Assembly (NCBI GenBank): GCA_013398275.1
Contig: VZSE01011452.1
Location: forward strand, 47,118-111,117
From: Promerops cafer
Lineage: Eukaryota; Chordata; Aves; Passeriformes; Nectariniidae
Length of the DNA: 64,000 nucleotides
Direction of reading: 5' to 3'
The position numbers and the translations under genes were made by a program. Position 1 is the stretch's first letter. Every line of letters starts with the position of its first letter. The notes under the pieces were generated by a model. It searched no databases. It was not told the DNA's origin and was given only the letters and a program-made list of their open reading frames with translations. Below, piece by piece: positions 38,544 to 52,902 of this stretch.

Positions 38544-41500
38544 TAGATATTTGGTATAAATATCTATTTATATATATATATGGACAAATGATGGTTAGGT
38601 GAAGTCTCCTGATTGCTTGAAGTAAGGCATGATTTAAAGATACCCAAACAGAACCTTGTGCTGCTCTCACAACTCCTCTTGACAACAACCAACTTCTCCT
38701 AATATTGCTTACACGTTTCTCAAAAATGCCACAGTGGCTTCATTGGGAAGGCTTTCACTGTTAGAGAAGCATTGGGAAGAAATACATGTTTAAGTGATCA
38801 AACCAGAAACCTTCCTGTGTTAGAGCAATCCATAAGGAAACATCTTCATCACCCTTGGTCATACAGAAGCATACAAGGAGGTGGTGACACAGGGCTTGGT
38901 GCTATTGCCTACTGCCATCGAAACAATGGCTGTTTTGCTAATATGCTAAAGATTTTGCCTTTGTGTTCCATGAGTTGCCTTTAACAGCAGGGTCTACAAA
39001 GTCAAAACACATACTAAAGAACTGCCCTTTTCACCTGAATGGGGAAGGTCTCAGCTTCAGCAGTGACCCTGTTCCCAGTACAGAGGGGCAGAGACACTCT
39101 GCCTTCACCAGAATCAAGAAATTACACACCACTTTGCCTAGTACTGCTACCTAACACAAATATCCAGAAACTCATTATTTAAACCATATTAACCATGCAT
39201 ATTTTCCTCTCCTTTGCATTATGTGCACTGCACTAAACAGAATCAATTTCTTTTTACAGTGTGTGTAGTCCCATTTTCTGACTTGAATTCTCTGACAATA
39301 TTTTTCTTTGTTGCAATATGATCCCTCCCAGTAAAGAGGGATTCAGCCTTTTTGAAAGACAGTGAAATGCTAGGTACTTTCATAAATAGAAATACTTCAA
39401 TTATTCTTTTATTCTTTTGCACATCTATAACATGCTGGAATTTCATTTAGAAGACCATCTCCATATAAAAACATATCATTTGGCAACCTTGATGCAGACT
39501 TTTCTTCTGTTTATGTGAAATATGCAGCTATTTCACCTATGTATTTTAACCCAGTCTCTACATTCTTTACCGTCATTCTTTGGTTCACAAGTTTAAAAAA
39601 ACCCTCTTTAGATCTATTTCCCTGCTGTCATATTTTCCTTTAGATATATTCTGAAGAAAGCTTCTTTTTTGTGAATTGAAAAATGTCATTGCATGCTTTG
39701 TACTGTCTAATTTTTTATCTTATTAATACCAACAGTATAATGTATTTGAACACCGCAATATTTTTGTAAGATTCATTGGGGGTCTATCTTTTTCCAGCAC
39801 TACTCTAATGTTCAGATAATGAAGCGTGGGGGGCTGAAATAGATAGCCTGCTGACCACCTGAACCCAGAAAGATCAAAATATGTGATTTAAAGCTGTTTG
39901 AGGGCTATACCTTCTGGAAGAAAGATTCCTGTAGTGCTCTATCATTAACATCTAGACATTTCGTACTGGAAAACTCTGATGAAAGCAGGAATTCAATTGC
40001 TGCACACAGCCAAAAATATACATTCAGGCAAAATGCTAGGGACAGGAATAAGGGTTATTGAGATACACTTATACTATCAATTAAGCTATTTGAAGACATT
40101 TCTTTTTCTTCTGTAAAGAATAAACATTCAGGTAGCTCAAAAATGAACCAGTAACTGAAGCAAATTACCACCTCTGGTATTCTCGCAAAAGAGGCAGAAA
40201 ATGGCACCAACAAATATCAAACAAGAGAACAAATGCAATATGCTGATAATAGCACTTCCTATGAAATTTTAACCTCCAGAAATTAGGTGTCAAGAAAAAG
40301 GAATAATTAATGAATTGGAATACAGGCAGTAGTAAGATCAACTACGGTAAATACATTGTTATCAGAAATTATTTTTTGCAAACATGCTGGTGATAGACAG
40401 AGAACTGCAGGGGATTTTCAAAATTTCAAATGGCAGGTTTTATGAGAGCTACGAAGTAGGTGGAAAGCACAAAAGATTCAACAACAGTAATTTTCATCAA
40501 AATTGGCTTTAATAATGAAAGTTGTCAAAAACCTTAAAAGAAAATTTTGTGCATGTCTAATTGCTTTGAAATAGCTATAGTCAATGAATTTGGAGGCAAT
40601 ACCTTGTCTTTGGATTTTTCAAGATCCTAAAAGTTAAAGACTGTGTCCTGTATCATAGCCTGGGATTTTCTACAGACTGTCAAAAGAGATCCCCTCTGTC
40701 TTCCAACAGCCAAAGATAAAACACTCTTGGCTCTTTGTCAGGTGGCTTATTGAGTTCACTGAGGTTGAGGCTTTACTGAATTTTCAAAATAAAATTTACA
40801 GACAGCTGAACAAGAGCATAACCTGTACTACTTTAAAGCGCATATTTGATTATCAAAACACAACAGCATTAATAAATTCTGAATGTAACTGCCCTTTGTT
40901 ATCTTAAATATGCTTGTAGCTTAAATATGTAGCTCCTTGTCTTTTTACATCAAACCCACATTGTGATTGCAAATGCAATCTTTCTGGATTACTTCCTCAA
41001 TGTTACGTCCAGATGTATTGCACAAACTCTCTGATGAGGACCATTTATTCTACCTGGGAGCCCTGAGAATTTGCTTCTGTATAGAATATTGCTGCCAAGT
41101 CAGAGTCATCTGCACTTCAGAGGAAAATAAAGTGGCAAAAATCAAATTCTGTTTGACACCTTGATCGTGCCTCAAGGCTACAAATCTGATGGTTTTTGAT
41201 TAGTGAAAAACATTGTGTTTGTGAGAACAGGTGGAATATGACAATTCAAGATGTTCCTAAAATGTAGTGAAAGATAAATAGACTTCAGTGTCTTTGACAG
41301 GTACTTCTAAGAGATAACTATAACCACTTCAGTCTCGAAGGCTTTTTGGCCATGAATGAAACTTTTGGTAATCCATGGGCATTGTGGCAAGTTGTCAGCT
41401 CTCACTGTGCCTTATTTTTAGGCACACTGGAGTTCAACCTACCCGCTCTGCTCTCCAGGCTACTGGGAGACTTCTTTAGCAGTTGCAAAGTTGGATGGGT

Positions 41501-44500
41501 TGCTATTTATCTTGCTGTGAAGTAGAGTTTTCTCACATAGCAAATCATCTTACAAGGTGTTAACATTTCCCATTCCCACTCATCAAAACACTTACCACGA
41601 AACAGATGCACCAAAGACAAATCAAGTTTGAACTCATAGTTTAGTTACCAGGCTTCACTTTCAACAGATCTATGTAGATCTGTGTAGACACAATTCAGTT
41701 AAGAAGGTAAAGCTGAGCAGACCAAGGAACAGCAATCTGCTGTCTTCTAAGTACAGCTGAAGTAAAGTTTACCTCTTCTCCTGTGTACTGAAACTATATG
41801 GTATTTTGCCCTGGGCAATCAAAAGGAGAGGATATCCAGATTTGCTCTATTTTTGCTAGCTGTTCATGGCCTCCTGAGTTATTCCCTCCTACAGCATCAC
41901 TGCAGAATTTAAATGTCCTGTACGTAGGAGAGTTTTCACTGCTTCTATGCCCTGCATTAGAGTAGGAACTCTCTATTATGTGTAGAGCCACCAAAGAAAG
42001 ACTGTGCTAAAAGATGGGGAGGAAATGCAAACAGTACAAAAGCACATAGTTGGATAGGTTTTCAAGGCAAAAAATGTGCTTATGGGTGAAAGAAAATCAA
42101 AAGTAGCATCCAAGTTTGGTACCACCACCTAATATTCTCCTATTTGTAATAATTCATCTTAAAAGAGGCAAAAAGATTTGATTTGCCATAGCTGAACTAC
42201 ACTGGCTTCTTTTGAAGTATTTGTCCTGTTAATCCTCATAAACTCTTAACAGTCCAAAACGATCATCGTTGCCAGGTACATTAGTACGTTATTACCAGGA
42301 TGAATTCTTTCAGTTGTGAGTCCTCCAGGAATTTTAGCAAAAAATGTTCACCAAAGAAAGATCACAAACTGAAGCACCTGCTTTACACTAATAAATTCAC
42401 TAGGAGTGTCTTTCTTCAAAGCATAATGAGTAGTCACAAGCTTTTATCACCATGAGACTAAGGACAACTAATTTGACAGTTCTGCCTTCAGTCCTCTTCT
42501 CACCTATTTTATATCAAAATAACTCCTCTGACTTCACTGAAATTGCTTCTGCTTTGTACCAGGTTTCGAAAATAATCATATCCAAATTCTTTTATTTCAA
42601 CAACGTCCTCACTTGTCTTACACATTTTAGAAAATCCTGAAGGAACTGTGACTGGGACCACCCTTGGTTTGTGTGTGCTGCTTTGAACAGAAAAGCTAAA
42701 TACACTGTGCAAGCTCCCTCGATGGCTTGACAAGAAGGGTTACAATTTAGGGATGCTTTTTGGAAGATGAGTCTCTAACTTGTTTAAGGCCTTTCATTAG
42801 TACTAAGCAATGCTCTAATCAGTGCCTTCTGTCCTCTCATGTAAGTAACAAACTCATCCAAGGAGCTGGTTGAGGACGGAGATGGTCAGATTTTGCCAGC
42901 TCTGCAGTTACATGCCTGCATAATTTCTCTGCTTTGCTGCTCTGTACATATGCAACTGAAGAGAAAAAAATGTACCTATAGGAGGTACTGCAGCCACTGC
43001 CACACCCAAAATATACTCAGGCACCTCAAGTGCCAGCACAGAGAAAGGGAACTTTTCAGACTACATTCAGGGCTGCATACAAGAGCTTGGTAACCACATT
43101 CATGCTTGATGAGTACATGTATAGGGTACTACTGATATTAATTAAACTGTTACAGGGCTGGATATCAATGAGGAAGCATGTAATTTAAACGTAAAGGGAA
43201 AAGGCTTACCTGGGAACTCTTTGTGCAAAAAACCATGTTGAGAAACAGACTGCAGTCCCCATACTTGAGAGAGCACATGGATGCATCTGTGCCTGTCCGT
43301 GACACGGGGGGTCCCGAAGGAGTTTTGCTGCAACCCCGTCATGGATTCATGCAGGTGCTGTTGCAAATTTCCTTCACTTAAAAAAAAGATGTGCTTATTT
43401 TTTGCAGGCAAATCCTCACTCTGTCTCTTCATATCAAATTATACCAAGTATTTAGGCCTAACACATAATATGGATGAAATTAGGAGAAAACCCCATAATT
43501 TACCTAGCTTTTGTGGGGGCTGCTTACAATAATTTCAAGCCGAACATAATTTGATAACTATTTTCTTTCCACTGCTTTATGAAAAGACTCTCAAACAAAG
43601 CAGAGCTGGTGAAATTTCTTGTCTACAATCATTTCAGATAAATCAAATAAATTACATGGCCAAAAGGTTACACAAATTATTTAAACATGTGAGTTAAATC
43701 TTATGGGACCCATAAACATTTCTCAATGATGAAACATAACAATAAGAGTTTTCTTTGTGGAGGTTATGCTGAGGTTCTCTCGGATTCTTTATATATAAAA
43801 CCATAAAAAGTGATTCGTGGGAAATATATATTAAATGAGGTTCCCTCCACTCCTTACTCGTAGCTAATATTTCACTAAAATCTAATAGCATTATAGCTAT
43901 AAACAATACAATATTCTCAATACAGAGATATGTTGAATGCTTACTAAAGCACTGAAAAAATAGAAAACAGTATTGGTTATTTGACACACAAAAAAAGTAA
44001 TATCAGCTACATATTATAATTTCTTTAAAAGATTATCTGTCTATTTTTCAGTGTCTGAGTAGTGTGTAACACAAAAGGATTGTTAAACAGTAAAATATAA
44101 TGGGAAATTCAAAAATTGTGATTTAATCTGTTGCAGAACAGTTCTATTCCTGGTTTACAAAGATCCCAGTCCTCTGTTCTTATTGCTGTTTCAAAATTCC
44201 CAAGCATGGCATCACTTCCCTTTGTGGATACAGCTACCTCAGTAAGTACAAGTTAACATCCATCAAACATCATATGATGAGCACATGATTTAAACCACCT
44301 TTCCCTTCCTTTCAGGCTAAGTACTTCTGTGGTTTATGAAATAAGATTAACAATCTTAATACATTAAAAATGTTCTGCAACATCTAAACATTGGATTTGG
44401 ATGTACAATAGGTATATGCAGAAATAATAGTGAAGGTTCAGATTATTACTTCTCAGAACATGATCTTGCATCTTTGAAGGAAATAAGAATTAAACCATCA

Positions 44501-45372
44501 CAATTCTTGCAGAAAATGCCTGTCTTGTAAGGTCTTTATACAGGATTAGTTGTTTTGTAGTCTCTGTGAGAGGTGATGAGGCTTGTACCTGCAGCCACTA
44601 TCAATATATATCCAGAGGCTCTTATTCCAAAGCATAGATTTGATCACTTGCTCAGGAAAATATTACTACAAATTTCAATATGTAAATGTTACAGTATCAA
44701 TTATTTATGGAAGGAAATACTGAGAATGAATAGCAAAACACAAACAACCATGGAAAGATATATAGATTCAACAATGCTGATAGACTTTTCTTATTGTCTT
44801 GGACAAAAATTGCAAATAGAAAATAGCCATGAAATTATAGATTTAAAACCACTAAAATTCAAGCCCTAGTAAATGAAACTATTTTTTCTTGTCATCCCTC
44901 AGGACCACAATTTGATTACATAAGGGAAACAGAGGAATAAGACATATTGTTTCTACAACTAATTCTCAGAAACTATTTATGTATTTTATAAAAATCAGAT
45001 CACCTAGGGGTTGTTTTCCTCTTGATGGTATTGTTAAATTTATTCACTCTAAATATATGTTTCCAATATTCCTACTTTGAAGAGAATGCAACATCTCAGA
45101 AAAAAAAACGTTTGAATGTCAGCTATTTTGTGTCATGCTGTTGATAATTTGCCACTTTTACTGTTGCCTTTCACACACATGAACAAAGGGATTATTTGAG
45201 TTGTATATTTCTTGTCTAATGCTAAATAATCTTCTGTGAAGGAAAGAAAACTTTTTCTGAAGGGTAAAACATAGCAGGAACAATAATGTCATTAAATTAT
45301 TCAGAAGTATTATATGCAAAGGTCATTCATCAGCAGAACATGTGCAGTAAAACTGTATAGTAGTTTGAGTGG
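38544..45372. other. Unique AT-rich intergenic DNA, no gene seen
   Basis: No gene or recognised transposon over nearly 7 kb. Scattered open frames up to about 98 codons (for example 43142-43432 minus, 43694-43987 minus, 44573-44869 plus) show no domain, no codon pattern and no linked splice signals that I trust. Confidence 0.6.
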
Positions 45373-45391
45373 GTTTGTTTGTTTGTTTTTT
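45373..45391. repeat. Short (GTTT)n simple repeat
   Basis: About four GTTT units ending in a T run (GTTTGTTTGTTTGTTTTTT). Confidence 0.85.
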
Positions 45392-47826
45392 GCTATTTCA
45401 TTTCCTATAAGATTATAAAAATGAACTATTAGCTTCATCTAGCTCATGTGCTATTTAAAACATTCAATGTTACTGTAGTTGAAGCACACTCCTTTTCAGG
45501 CAGCCATGCCAGACTTTTATATGTTCTGTTCATCAACACATTAAAATCCACACCTTGAATTTTCTTTCAGACAGCAATTTGCTGAGCAGACACTACCATT
45601 AAATTTCTTTGAAAGTGCATTAAATGGAGAAAGCATTAAAAAAACCCACTTAGTATTTCAAATATACACAGATTTTTAGTTCTAATGTAGAACTAAATCT
45701 TATTCCTCAAATCTTATTGCCAAAATCTGTCTCAGAAGCATGAAAATATTTCTTTTGGATCAGAGATATTTTGTGTCTGGCTCCTTAATGTGGCCTGCAG
45801 ATCCTAATAACAAAGTGCGTTTGATTTTTAAATCAGGATGAGTTCATTTCTAATTCCCTGTAGTTGCAAAGCGAGAGTTTATATTGGTTGCTGCTCTCTG
45901 ACTCCTTGAAGTTGCTTTCTTTGTTTGTCATTTTTTTGCCACTGTTTTATTTGGTTTGTCAAGCCTTGATTCTAACCAAGTGCTTTACATTAAGACAGGG
46001 ACCTCACACCTGTTTGGTGGCAGGCACAGCTATTCCAAATGTAACCAGTCTTAAACTAAACATACCTGAAAAATTTCCTTGTTAACATTATCAGATTTGT
46101 GTAAAAGATAACACATTCAGCTCAGCTTATCATCTATGAAAAAATATGTCTCTATTCACTATAGATGCAGGATTTCCAAGCAGATTTTATCTTTGCTTCT
46201 TACTTGGGAAGGACTCACTCAACATTTGTCCATTCTGCCTTTGGCTTTCCAGCTGTGGTAGTAATTTTTCTGTCACTCTTACTCTTTGCAAACAATGCTG
46301 GGATGAACTGTTCCACTCATATTTGAACAATGAGCATGAAAAATATTTTTTTTTAATTTTCACCAAGCTGGCTATTATGTAACAGCTGGTCACAACATCC
46401 AAAAAGCTTAGATACAGCTGCCTATCTCACCAACTATCTCATCCTTAGGTCCATTCATTAGAGGAAAAGCAGCATGTGGGTGCTGATGTTTTTCCATAGC
46501 TAACATCCCCAAATACAATGAAAGCTGATGAATTTACTATGTTGTCAAATAATATAAAAGTAATAATACAAAGTATAATATAAAGTTGAATATAAACGTT
46601 TTACTTAAACCAGCTATTTACCAGTTATGGCAATAGAGTTTTAGTGAATATTGAAAATGTGTGCAATAAAAGGCAAGAACAAAGAAACAAATCATACAGG
46701 GGTTTTACCAGCCAGGTCTCCTGGGACAGCACAAAGGAGTCACAATGACCCTCAGGAGCTCACCTTTTATGGATACATGCTCTATGGTGCACGCATACCT
46801 TCCATGGGAAACAAAAAAGCCTGGAAAAATTAATTTGGAGACAACCAATACAGTCAAAGACATTTTTAAAAAATGTTTTCCTCTTGTGTCAAAATGTTTA
46901 TGGTTGTGTATCACCTAAGCCAAAAATATTCTGTTGCTTGAGTAATGCACTTGGGGGGAAAGGCAGGATGGAAGGCAAGCATACTGCTTCCTTGAAGAAT
47001 TTGACCCAACCAAAGGATTTCCAGTTTTTTTAAAAACGATTGTTTTGGCTTGTCAGATTTAACATGGGATCCAACCTGCTGACTACAAGTGATATTACAC
47101 TACGTCAGTACTTGGAATTCAGTATCTTGGTGTGCAGAGGGAAAACTGTGCCACAGTCTGCCAAATAAGGGAAGCTTATAGCCCCAGCAAGAAGAAACTG
47201 TTCCAGTGCATCATTGCCATGAGGTGATGATAATGGTTTTCCCATGGAATCAAGAACTCTCTGACAGCAGCATAAAATGAAACTGGCTCAAAACACAAAT
47301 TGTCCTGTGGTTCACTTGGTTTCCTGATGACACAGGCAGCCCTGTGCCACAAAAAAAAAAAAAAAAAATTATGTCTGCACATACACTGCAAACCCTTCTA
47401 TTTATTTAGCTATGGACAAATTATTTTTTCTGTGGGCAGATTTTGAATATAAATTGAGGACCAGATCTGGTATTCTTTGATGTGAGTAATCAGCACTGAG
47501 GCCAATTGCAGTTTCCTAGTAGAGCTAAAAGAGCAGCACACAACCAACGTCCTTAGCATCTGAAAGCTTTACCTTTACAAAGTAGAAATGAACAGTGACA
47601 GGCTGTCACAGCTTGAGGAGCACCACAAAGGAAAATGGGAGATGAATGTCTCTGCACTTCTCCTGAATTCAGAGAGCTGGCATTACTCTGCATCCAATGC
47701 TTCGAATCCGTACTGTGCCTAACCCTACACTAGTCCTGGCATCAATAGAAAAAATATTCCAGAGTGGATAGAGCAGCAGTTTTATTGTCCACTATACACC
47801 TTTATATGTGGGTAGAGAGAGCATGG
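45392..47826. other. Unique AT-rich intergenic DNA, no gene seen
   Basis: No supportable gene. There is an 18-A run at 47351-47368. Otherwise it is ordinary AT-rich DNA with short, featureless open frames. Confidence 0.65.
47351..47368. repeat. Poly-A tract (18 A)
   Basis: An uninterrupted A run after CCTGTGCCAC. No retrocopy body was recognised upstream. Confidence 0.92.
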
Positions 47827-47905
47827 CACAGAATCGAAGAATAGTTGTGGCTGGAAGGGACCTCTTGAAATCAGCTAGTTCAAACCCCTGCAAGATCAGC
47901 CTGGG
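47827..47905 (-). mobile_element. CR1 LINE, short 3'-end fragment
   Basis: CACAGAATCGAAGAATAGTT, GTGGCTGGAAGGGACCTCTT and AGCTAGTTCAAACCCCTGCA follow the complement of an avian CR1 3' end (consensus-like AGAATCA...GGTTGGAAGGGACCT...CTAGTCCAACCCCC). Only the last eighty or so bases of the element remain, and it is non-coding. Confidence 0.78.
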
Positions 47906-50771
47906 ATTTTTCATTCTCTTAGGGATTTTTGTGTGTTTTTTCTTTTTTTAAACAAGTAATGCAGGACACTTTCATGAGAAAAAAATGAAATACCTGAGTG
48001 TAGAGTCTGCATGGATGGTATTGGAAGCTGGAGAAGAGAGGGTAAGACCTGACAGCCTCATCTGTATTATCCAGCAAAGAAGTGCTCATGAAGAGTGACT
48101 CAGCCTGTGATTGGAACAAAGCTGGATTCCTTCAAGAGCCGTTCTGGAACGAACTGGTGTCTGTGGAGCTGAAAACATGGACTACAAAATCCAAGGGTGA
48201 TGACAGAGCTCTGTGATTTTACCCCAAAGACTCGTGACAGAGCCCTGCTAATGCACCAGCACCCACCTCCCCCTGCAAAGAGGGCTTTTCTCACTCTGAC
48301 TGAGCTCTGTGCGAGCTTGATGCTTCCTGAGCATTTGTTACCCTCCATGTGTGCTCACACAAGGTGCCAGGGGCCTCAGTGCCAGAACAAGTGTCTTGCT
48401 TGCTCTTCTGTCACCACAGCTTTGCCTTCACACTCCTGACTGAAATAGCTGTGCTGGCAGAATCCAGGGTAGATCTGCGCTTAGTTCCTGGAAACAAAGG
48501 AAAAGCACTTAAGGGAAAAGAATGTTTGAATAAATTTGAAATGTGCTGAAGACTGAAATACAGGATAAAATTTAGATCTCTATTGTTGTTACATAGCTTG
48601 ACATTCGAATGCTTGCTATTCTATTCAGGTTCAAAATCCCCCACCTCACTGTGATCACTGAGTGCTTGTTGGCACGGGTTGAGAATTTCAAAGGACTGTA
48701 AGGGAGGATGAATTTCAGTGACATTTGGGCATCTGATTCTCCCATGATACCTTGATAATGCCAGTATACAAAATAAGTTTTTATTATGTTTTAATTAGCT
48801 CCTATTTTATTCTGATTTTTTTTTTTTTTTAAAGTAATTAGGGTTCAAACACCAGAAATCAGTCCATGGCATTGAGAAATTAATTGTTGATGTTAGATCC
48901 CTTTCTAAGATTAACAATGGCATCACCAAACATACAAGCACACATAGAACATACTGCTCTTATAAAAATCACAGTCCATCTGAGAGTAAGGAGAGATAGA
49001 TAATAAATTAATTAAATAAACAGAGAAGGCCACTTTGAACAATTTGTCCCAAGATTGAAATACAGGACTAACTTTGGGGAAAAAAAAGTATCACAGATGG
49101 CAAGATTCTGGCTAAAGAAAATCTAGTTATAGCAGAGGAGGAAAACATATGTTGCACTTACATCCTATAAATAGACTAGGTACTCTTATGGGATGTATCA
49201 GCATTCAAAGCAGCAGCAATAGAAAAGGCCAGAATAAATGTGCAGGTTTTGGGAGTTTTTTTGAGTCCCATCAGTCTCCTGCATGCACCTAGTAGCATTA
49301 CAGAAGAGGTATTTTTTATTTCATCGTACCTTTTAAAATCTAGCGTTTGATTCAAAGTAAAGCTAATTTGCATTGGCATAGTGACTTAACTCACTGGTGT
49401 ATTATTACTGTGTAAGCAGGTGTACTAGCAACTGCAAATAAATGCTTGCTGATGGAATCCCAGCAGGGTTTCTGATAAGTTTTCATTTTGTTGAACCTCA
49501 CCCAGGAAATTATTGTGTGAAAAGCTTTGCTCTTAGTTCTTTGCCTGAAACATTATTTAGCTACACCTGGCCAAATTCATGGCAATTATAGTAACTGCCC
49601 ATGGAGGACACAGGAAAAATCCCATCCCTTTTTAAATCATTGCCTCAAAACCCACGTATGAGCAGTGAAAATATCTCCCTCAGATTAATATGCACAATGA
49701 GATTTCTGATCCAAGTGCTGTTCACTCTATAACCTACATAGAGAAAGTTAAAATGAAAGCTTTAAGGTGGAATCTAGGATACTCACCACTGGAATATTAT
49801 AAGTGAAAGTATTTTAGAGTGAAATATGTCATTCAAAGCAAAAGTATTTCTTATTATAATGGTTCTGGCAAGACATTTGATCATGTTTGTTAGAGCTCAT
49901 TTTCATTTTATTATTTGGGCTGAGAGCATCTCTGATTATTTTGGTCTTTGAGGGTTATTTGATTCAATTCAGAATACCTAAGAAATGCTGCAATGGGTAC
50001 TGCATGTCCCACATTCTACAGTCTCCCATGGAGGAGTTATTTAGGTCAATCTTTCATACTTACAGTAAAAAGGAGGAAAAAAGTTTTCAGTAAAAGGCTG
50101 AAGAATAGCTATTGATGCTTTCATATAGATCCTCAAGATTAACCACCAAAAGAACATACAAAATCCAGTGCTAATACTATATAAAGATCTGCAAGTATCC
50201 TTCAAATATTACCAGGGTGATTATTTGAAAGCCAAAAATAAAGATTAAAATAAATATTTCCCTTTCCTACACTAGCAAATGACCATTTACCAAAGAGTGG
50301 GAATTGAAATGAGTTTTGCTATTGATTGCCAGGAATGTTTATGAATTCTTTTAAGTGATAACAATGAACATTACCATTCAATGTAAAAAAATTGATAAAG
50401 TTCCTTAAAAAAGACTGCTATGAAAGGTTCTATGGAGGAACTGCACCAACATTTGTGAAGTGTACTGACCTACTTTTTTTTAAATCCCACTCTAAAAAAA
50501 AATCTATACACTCAAGGCAATATGAATTTTTTTCCAGCTTAAAGCTAAATTTACCTTCCTGCTTAATTTCAAAATTACATTCTATTGCACAAAATTACTT
50601 ACCAGTGATGTGAACATCACTGGGCAGAGTTGCTGGAGCATCAGGAAGGGACCAACCTAACCACTGCACCAGCATTTGGTGTCACCTGCCAGCAGCTGGG
50701 GGAACTGGTGCCTTGGTATGATTTATAAGGCACCATTCTAAGCTCCATTCAATTCAGCATATCAGATTAAA

Positions 50772-50772
<1 letters not shown>
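47906..50772. other. Unique intergenic DNA, no gene seen
   Basis: No supportable gene. A slightly GC-richer patch at 48140-48470 is open on both strands. A 15-T run lies at 48816-48830. An AT-rich (ATTAATTAAATAAA) patch lies near 49000-49020. Confidence 0.65.

Positions 50773-50804
<32 letters not shown>
50773..50804. repeat. Poly-A tract (32 A)
   Basis: An uninterrupted 32-A run between ATCAGATTAAAC and TCCATCCCATG. I see no poly-A signal-bearing transcript copy or target duplication around it. Confidence 0.95.
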
Positions 50805-50807
<3 letters not shown>

Positions 50808-52840
50808 ATCCCATGAGCCATCTCTGCTTCACAGCTCAGCTTTTAGAACTCACAGTTTTCAATACCATGGCAAGATTTGCAGAACTGTCTCACCCTGCTG
50901 AGAAACCCAGATTTGGAAGGGCAACCTACCTGAATCAGAGATCATCACAGATGTCAAGCTTCTGGATATCACTTCAAGATGCTTTTCAGCTGTGCAAATA
51001 CTTATGCATGGCCAAAGGAAGAGAGGGAGGATAGCACAGTCACTTCGATATCTACATACAGACATAGCTCCTTTTAAAATCTGTATGGAATACTTTGAGG
51101 AGGTTCCTACATGTATAAAAAAGTCACCATTTACTGTGGAAATGTAAATCTCTCACACCACTTAACTTCTTTTTCATGGTTTATCATTAACTTGCCTTTC
51201 ATTTTAAACAAGAAGCAGCGTGTGAAGCGGAGTATAGAGCACAAGTTGTTTTTAGGAAGCCATTATGTGGGTACTACCTTTTCTAGGATGTGAATTGGAG
51301 TTTTTTACTTCACAGAGCCATCACTCATTTGGGGAACAGAGCTGTAGGTGCCATCATACAGGTGCTTTGGAAGGGCCTCTCCTGGGAGTCAGCTGTGATT
51401 GCAGCCTCTCATCTCTCTAAAAAGTACCTGCTTCTGTTTTACAGCTCCTGCTGACCTCAGCACTCAGCTAAATGTCCTGTTCCCTGCAGGGGCTAGAATC
51501 CCATTTTCCCCAGAAAAAAAAGGCTCCTGATACCTTCTGTCTGCTGACTTGGCTCTGCGGGAAGTTATCTCCCAGCTCTGTGATCCCACTCGCCCGCAAG
51601 CAGAGCAGGGGCAGGAACTGCTGCCTCTCCTGCAAGCATAATTTCCATCTATTTACAGAGCTGTGATTCACAAGTTGTTAGAACTCCAGATTTAGCAGAG
51701 CAAATTATAGAAAAGCAGAAGTCCTGCTCCTTCTTCTCACTTGGCCCCAGGTCTCAAGAGAAGCCTGAGCCTCAGCAAAAGCAGAAACCCACCAACTCAC
51801 CAGAAGCCATGTGCAGACTGGGGAAACCTTGCTTTAGAAGAAAATTTTTTTGAGGAGGGGGTTGTGTGTGATTTTTATTTTTTTTAGTAGTTTTGTTCTT
51901 TTTTTTAAATTTAATTAGTAAAGTAATGAGAAAGCAAGCATGTGAAACATGCAGTTCGTTTAAGAAGAAACATGTAAACAGAATTTTTATCAGTCCATCC
52001 CAGAGGAGATGTGATTGTTACCTGGACAAAAATGCTTTATCTCCCTTACTGAGATCTGCATGATAGACTGACTGGCAGAGCTATTAATTGATTCTTTGTA
52101 TTTCTGATCTCACTAGGGCCAGCAAGCATTCCTAATGGTTTCTAATTCCTCATCATGACATCCATTATGTTCACCTCTGAGATGTCTAAATGAATTCCGT
52201 GTATAATGGCAATGTTATGTAAAATGCAACATGACAGGAATACTTAGAATTGTTCAAAGCTGTGCTGTGGAAACCAACCTTATTTGTGCTAGCCTTCCAA
52301 TATGGCATTTGCATGTTTTGGTTTTCTACAGGCACATTGAGAAACTCGACTATGTAAGGGTTTAGACATTGCAGGTGGGATAGTGTTATATCCCTTGTGG
52401 CTCCACAGAAAACCAAACACAAACTAAAATCATCTATACAGGAAGAACGGGCATGCTGACAGAGATTGTTTGACATTAGAAAGGCACAGCTACAGCTGCC
52501 TACTCTTTGTTAAAATGTCTACAGTAAATCTGGGCTAATGCTCACACACAAAACAAAGAACTACCACAGGACACTCAAATAGGAGAAATAGATTCTGAAA
52601 GGTGTCAATTTGAGTAATTTAACTACAGCAGAGGAAAAATAAAACAGTTCTCTAAAACCTGAGCTTTTAAATTACAGAAAGCAGCTGTGACAAAATCTAG
52701 CCTTTCTTTGAAGCAGAAAAATGAGAGAATTGTATGATATAGGCAAGAAATTGTATTCCTAAAATACATTCTTTGTTTATATATCAAAGTGTCAATAAAA
52801 GAATCAAATCTATTCTTCCTTAACTTGAACTCTCAAGAGA
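50805..52840. other. Unique intergenic DNA, no gene seen
   Basis: No supportable gene. A GC-richer patch at about 51340-51650 has two opposed open frames over the same bases (51472-51666 plus, 51468-51671 minus), which argues against coding. A T-rich, low-complexity run lies at about 51870-51920. Confidence 0.65.
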
Positions 52841-52902
52841 GCAGGGTTGGACTAGATAATCTTTAAAAGTCTTTTCCAGCCTAAGTCATGATTCTGAGAA
52901 TC
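52841..52902 (+). mobile_element. CR1 LINE, very short 3'-end fragment
   Basis: GCAGGGTTGGACTAGATAAT, CTTTAAAAGTCTTTTCCAGC and CATGATTCTGAGAATCTG match the terminal part of avian CR1 (GGTTGGACTAGATGATCTTT...TTCCAACC...ATTCTATGATTCT) with several changes. A CR1-tailed SINE would share this end, so the parent cannot be told apart from sixty bases. Confidence 0.75.
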
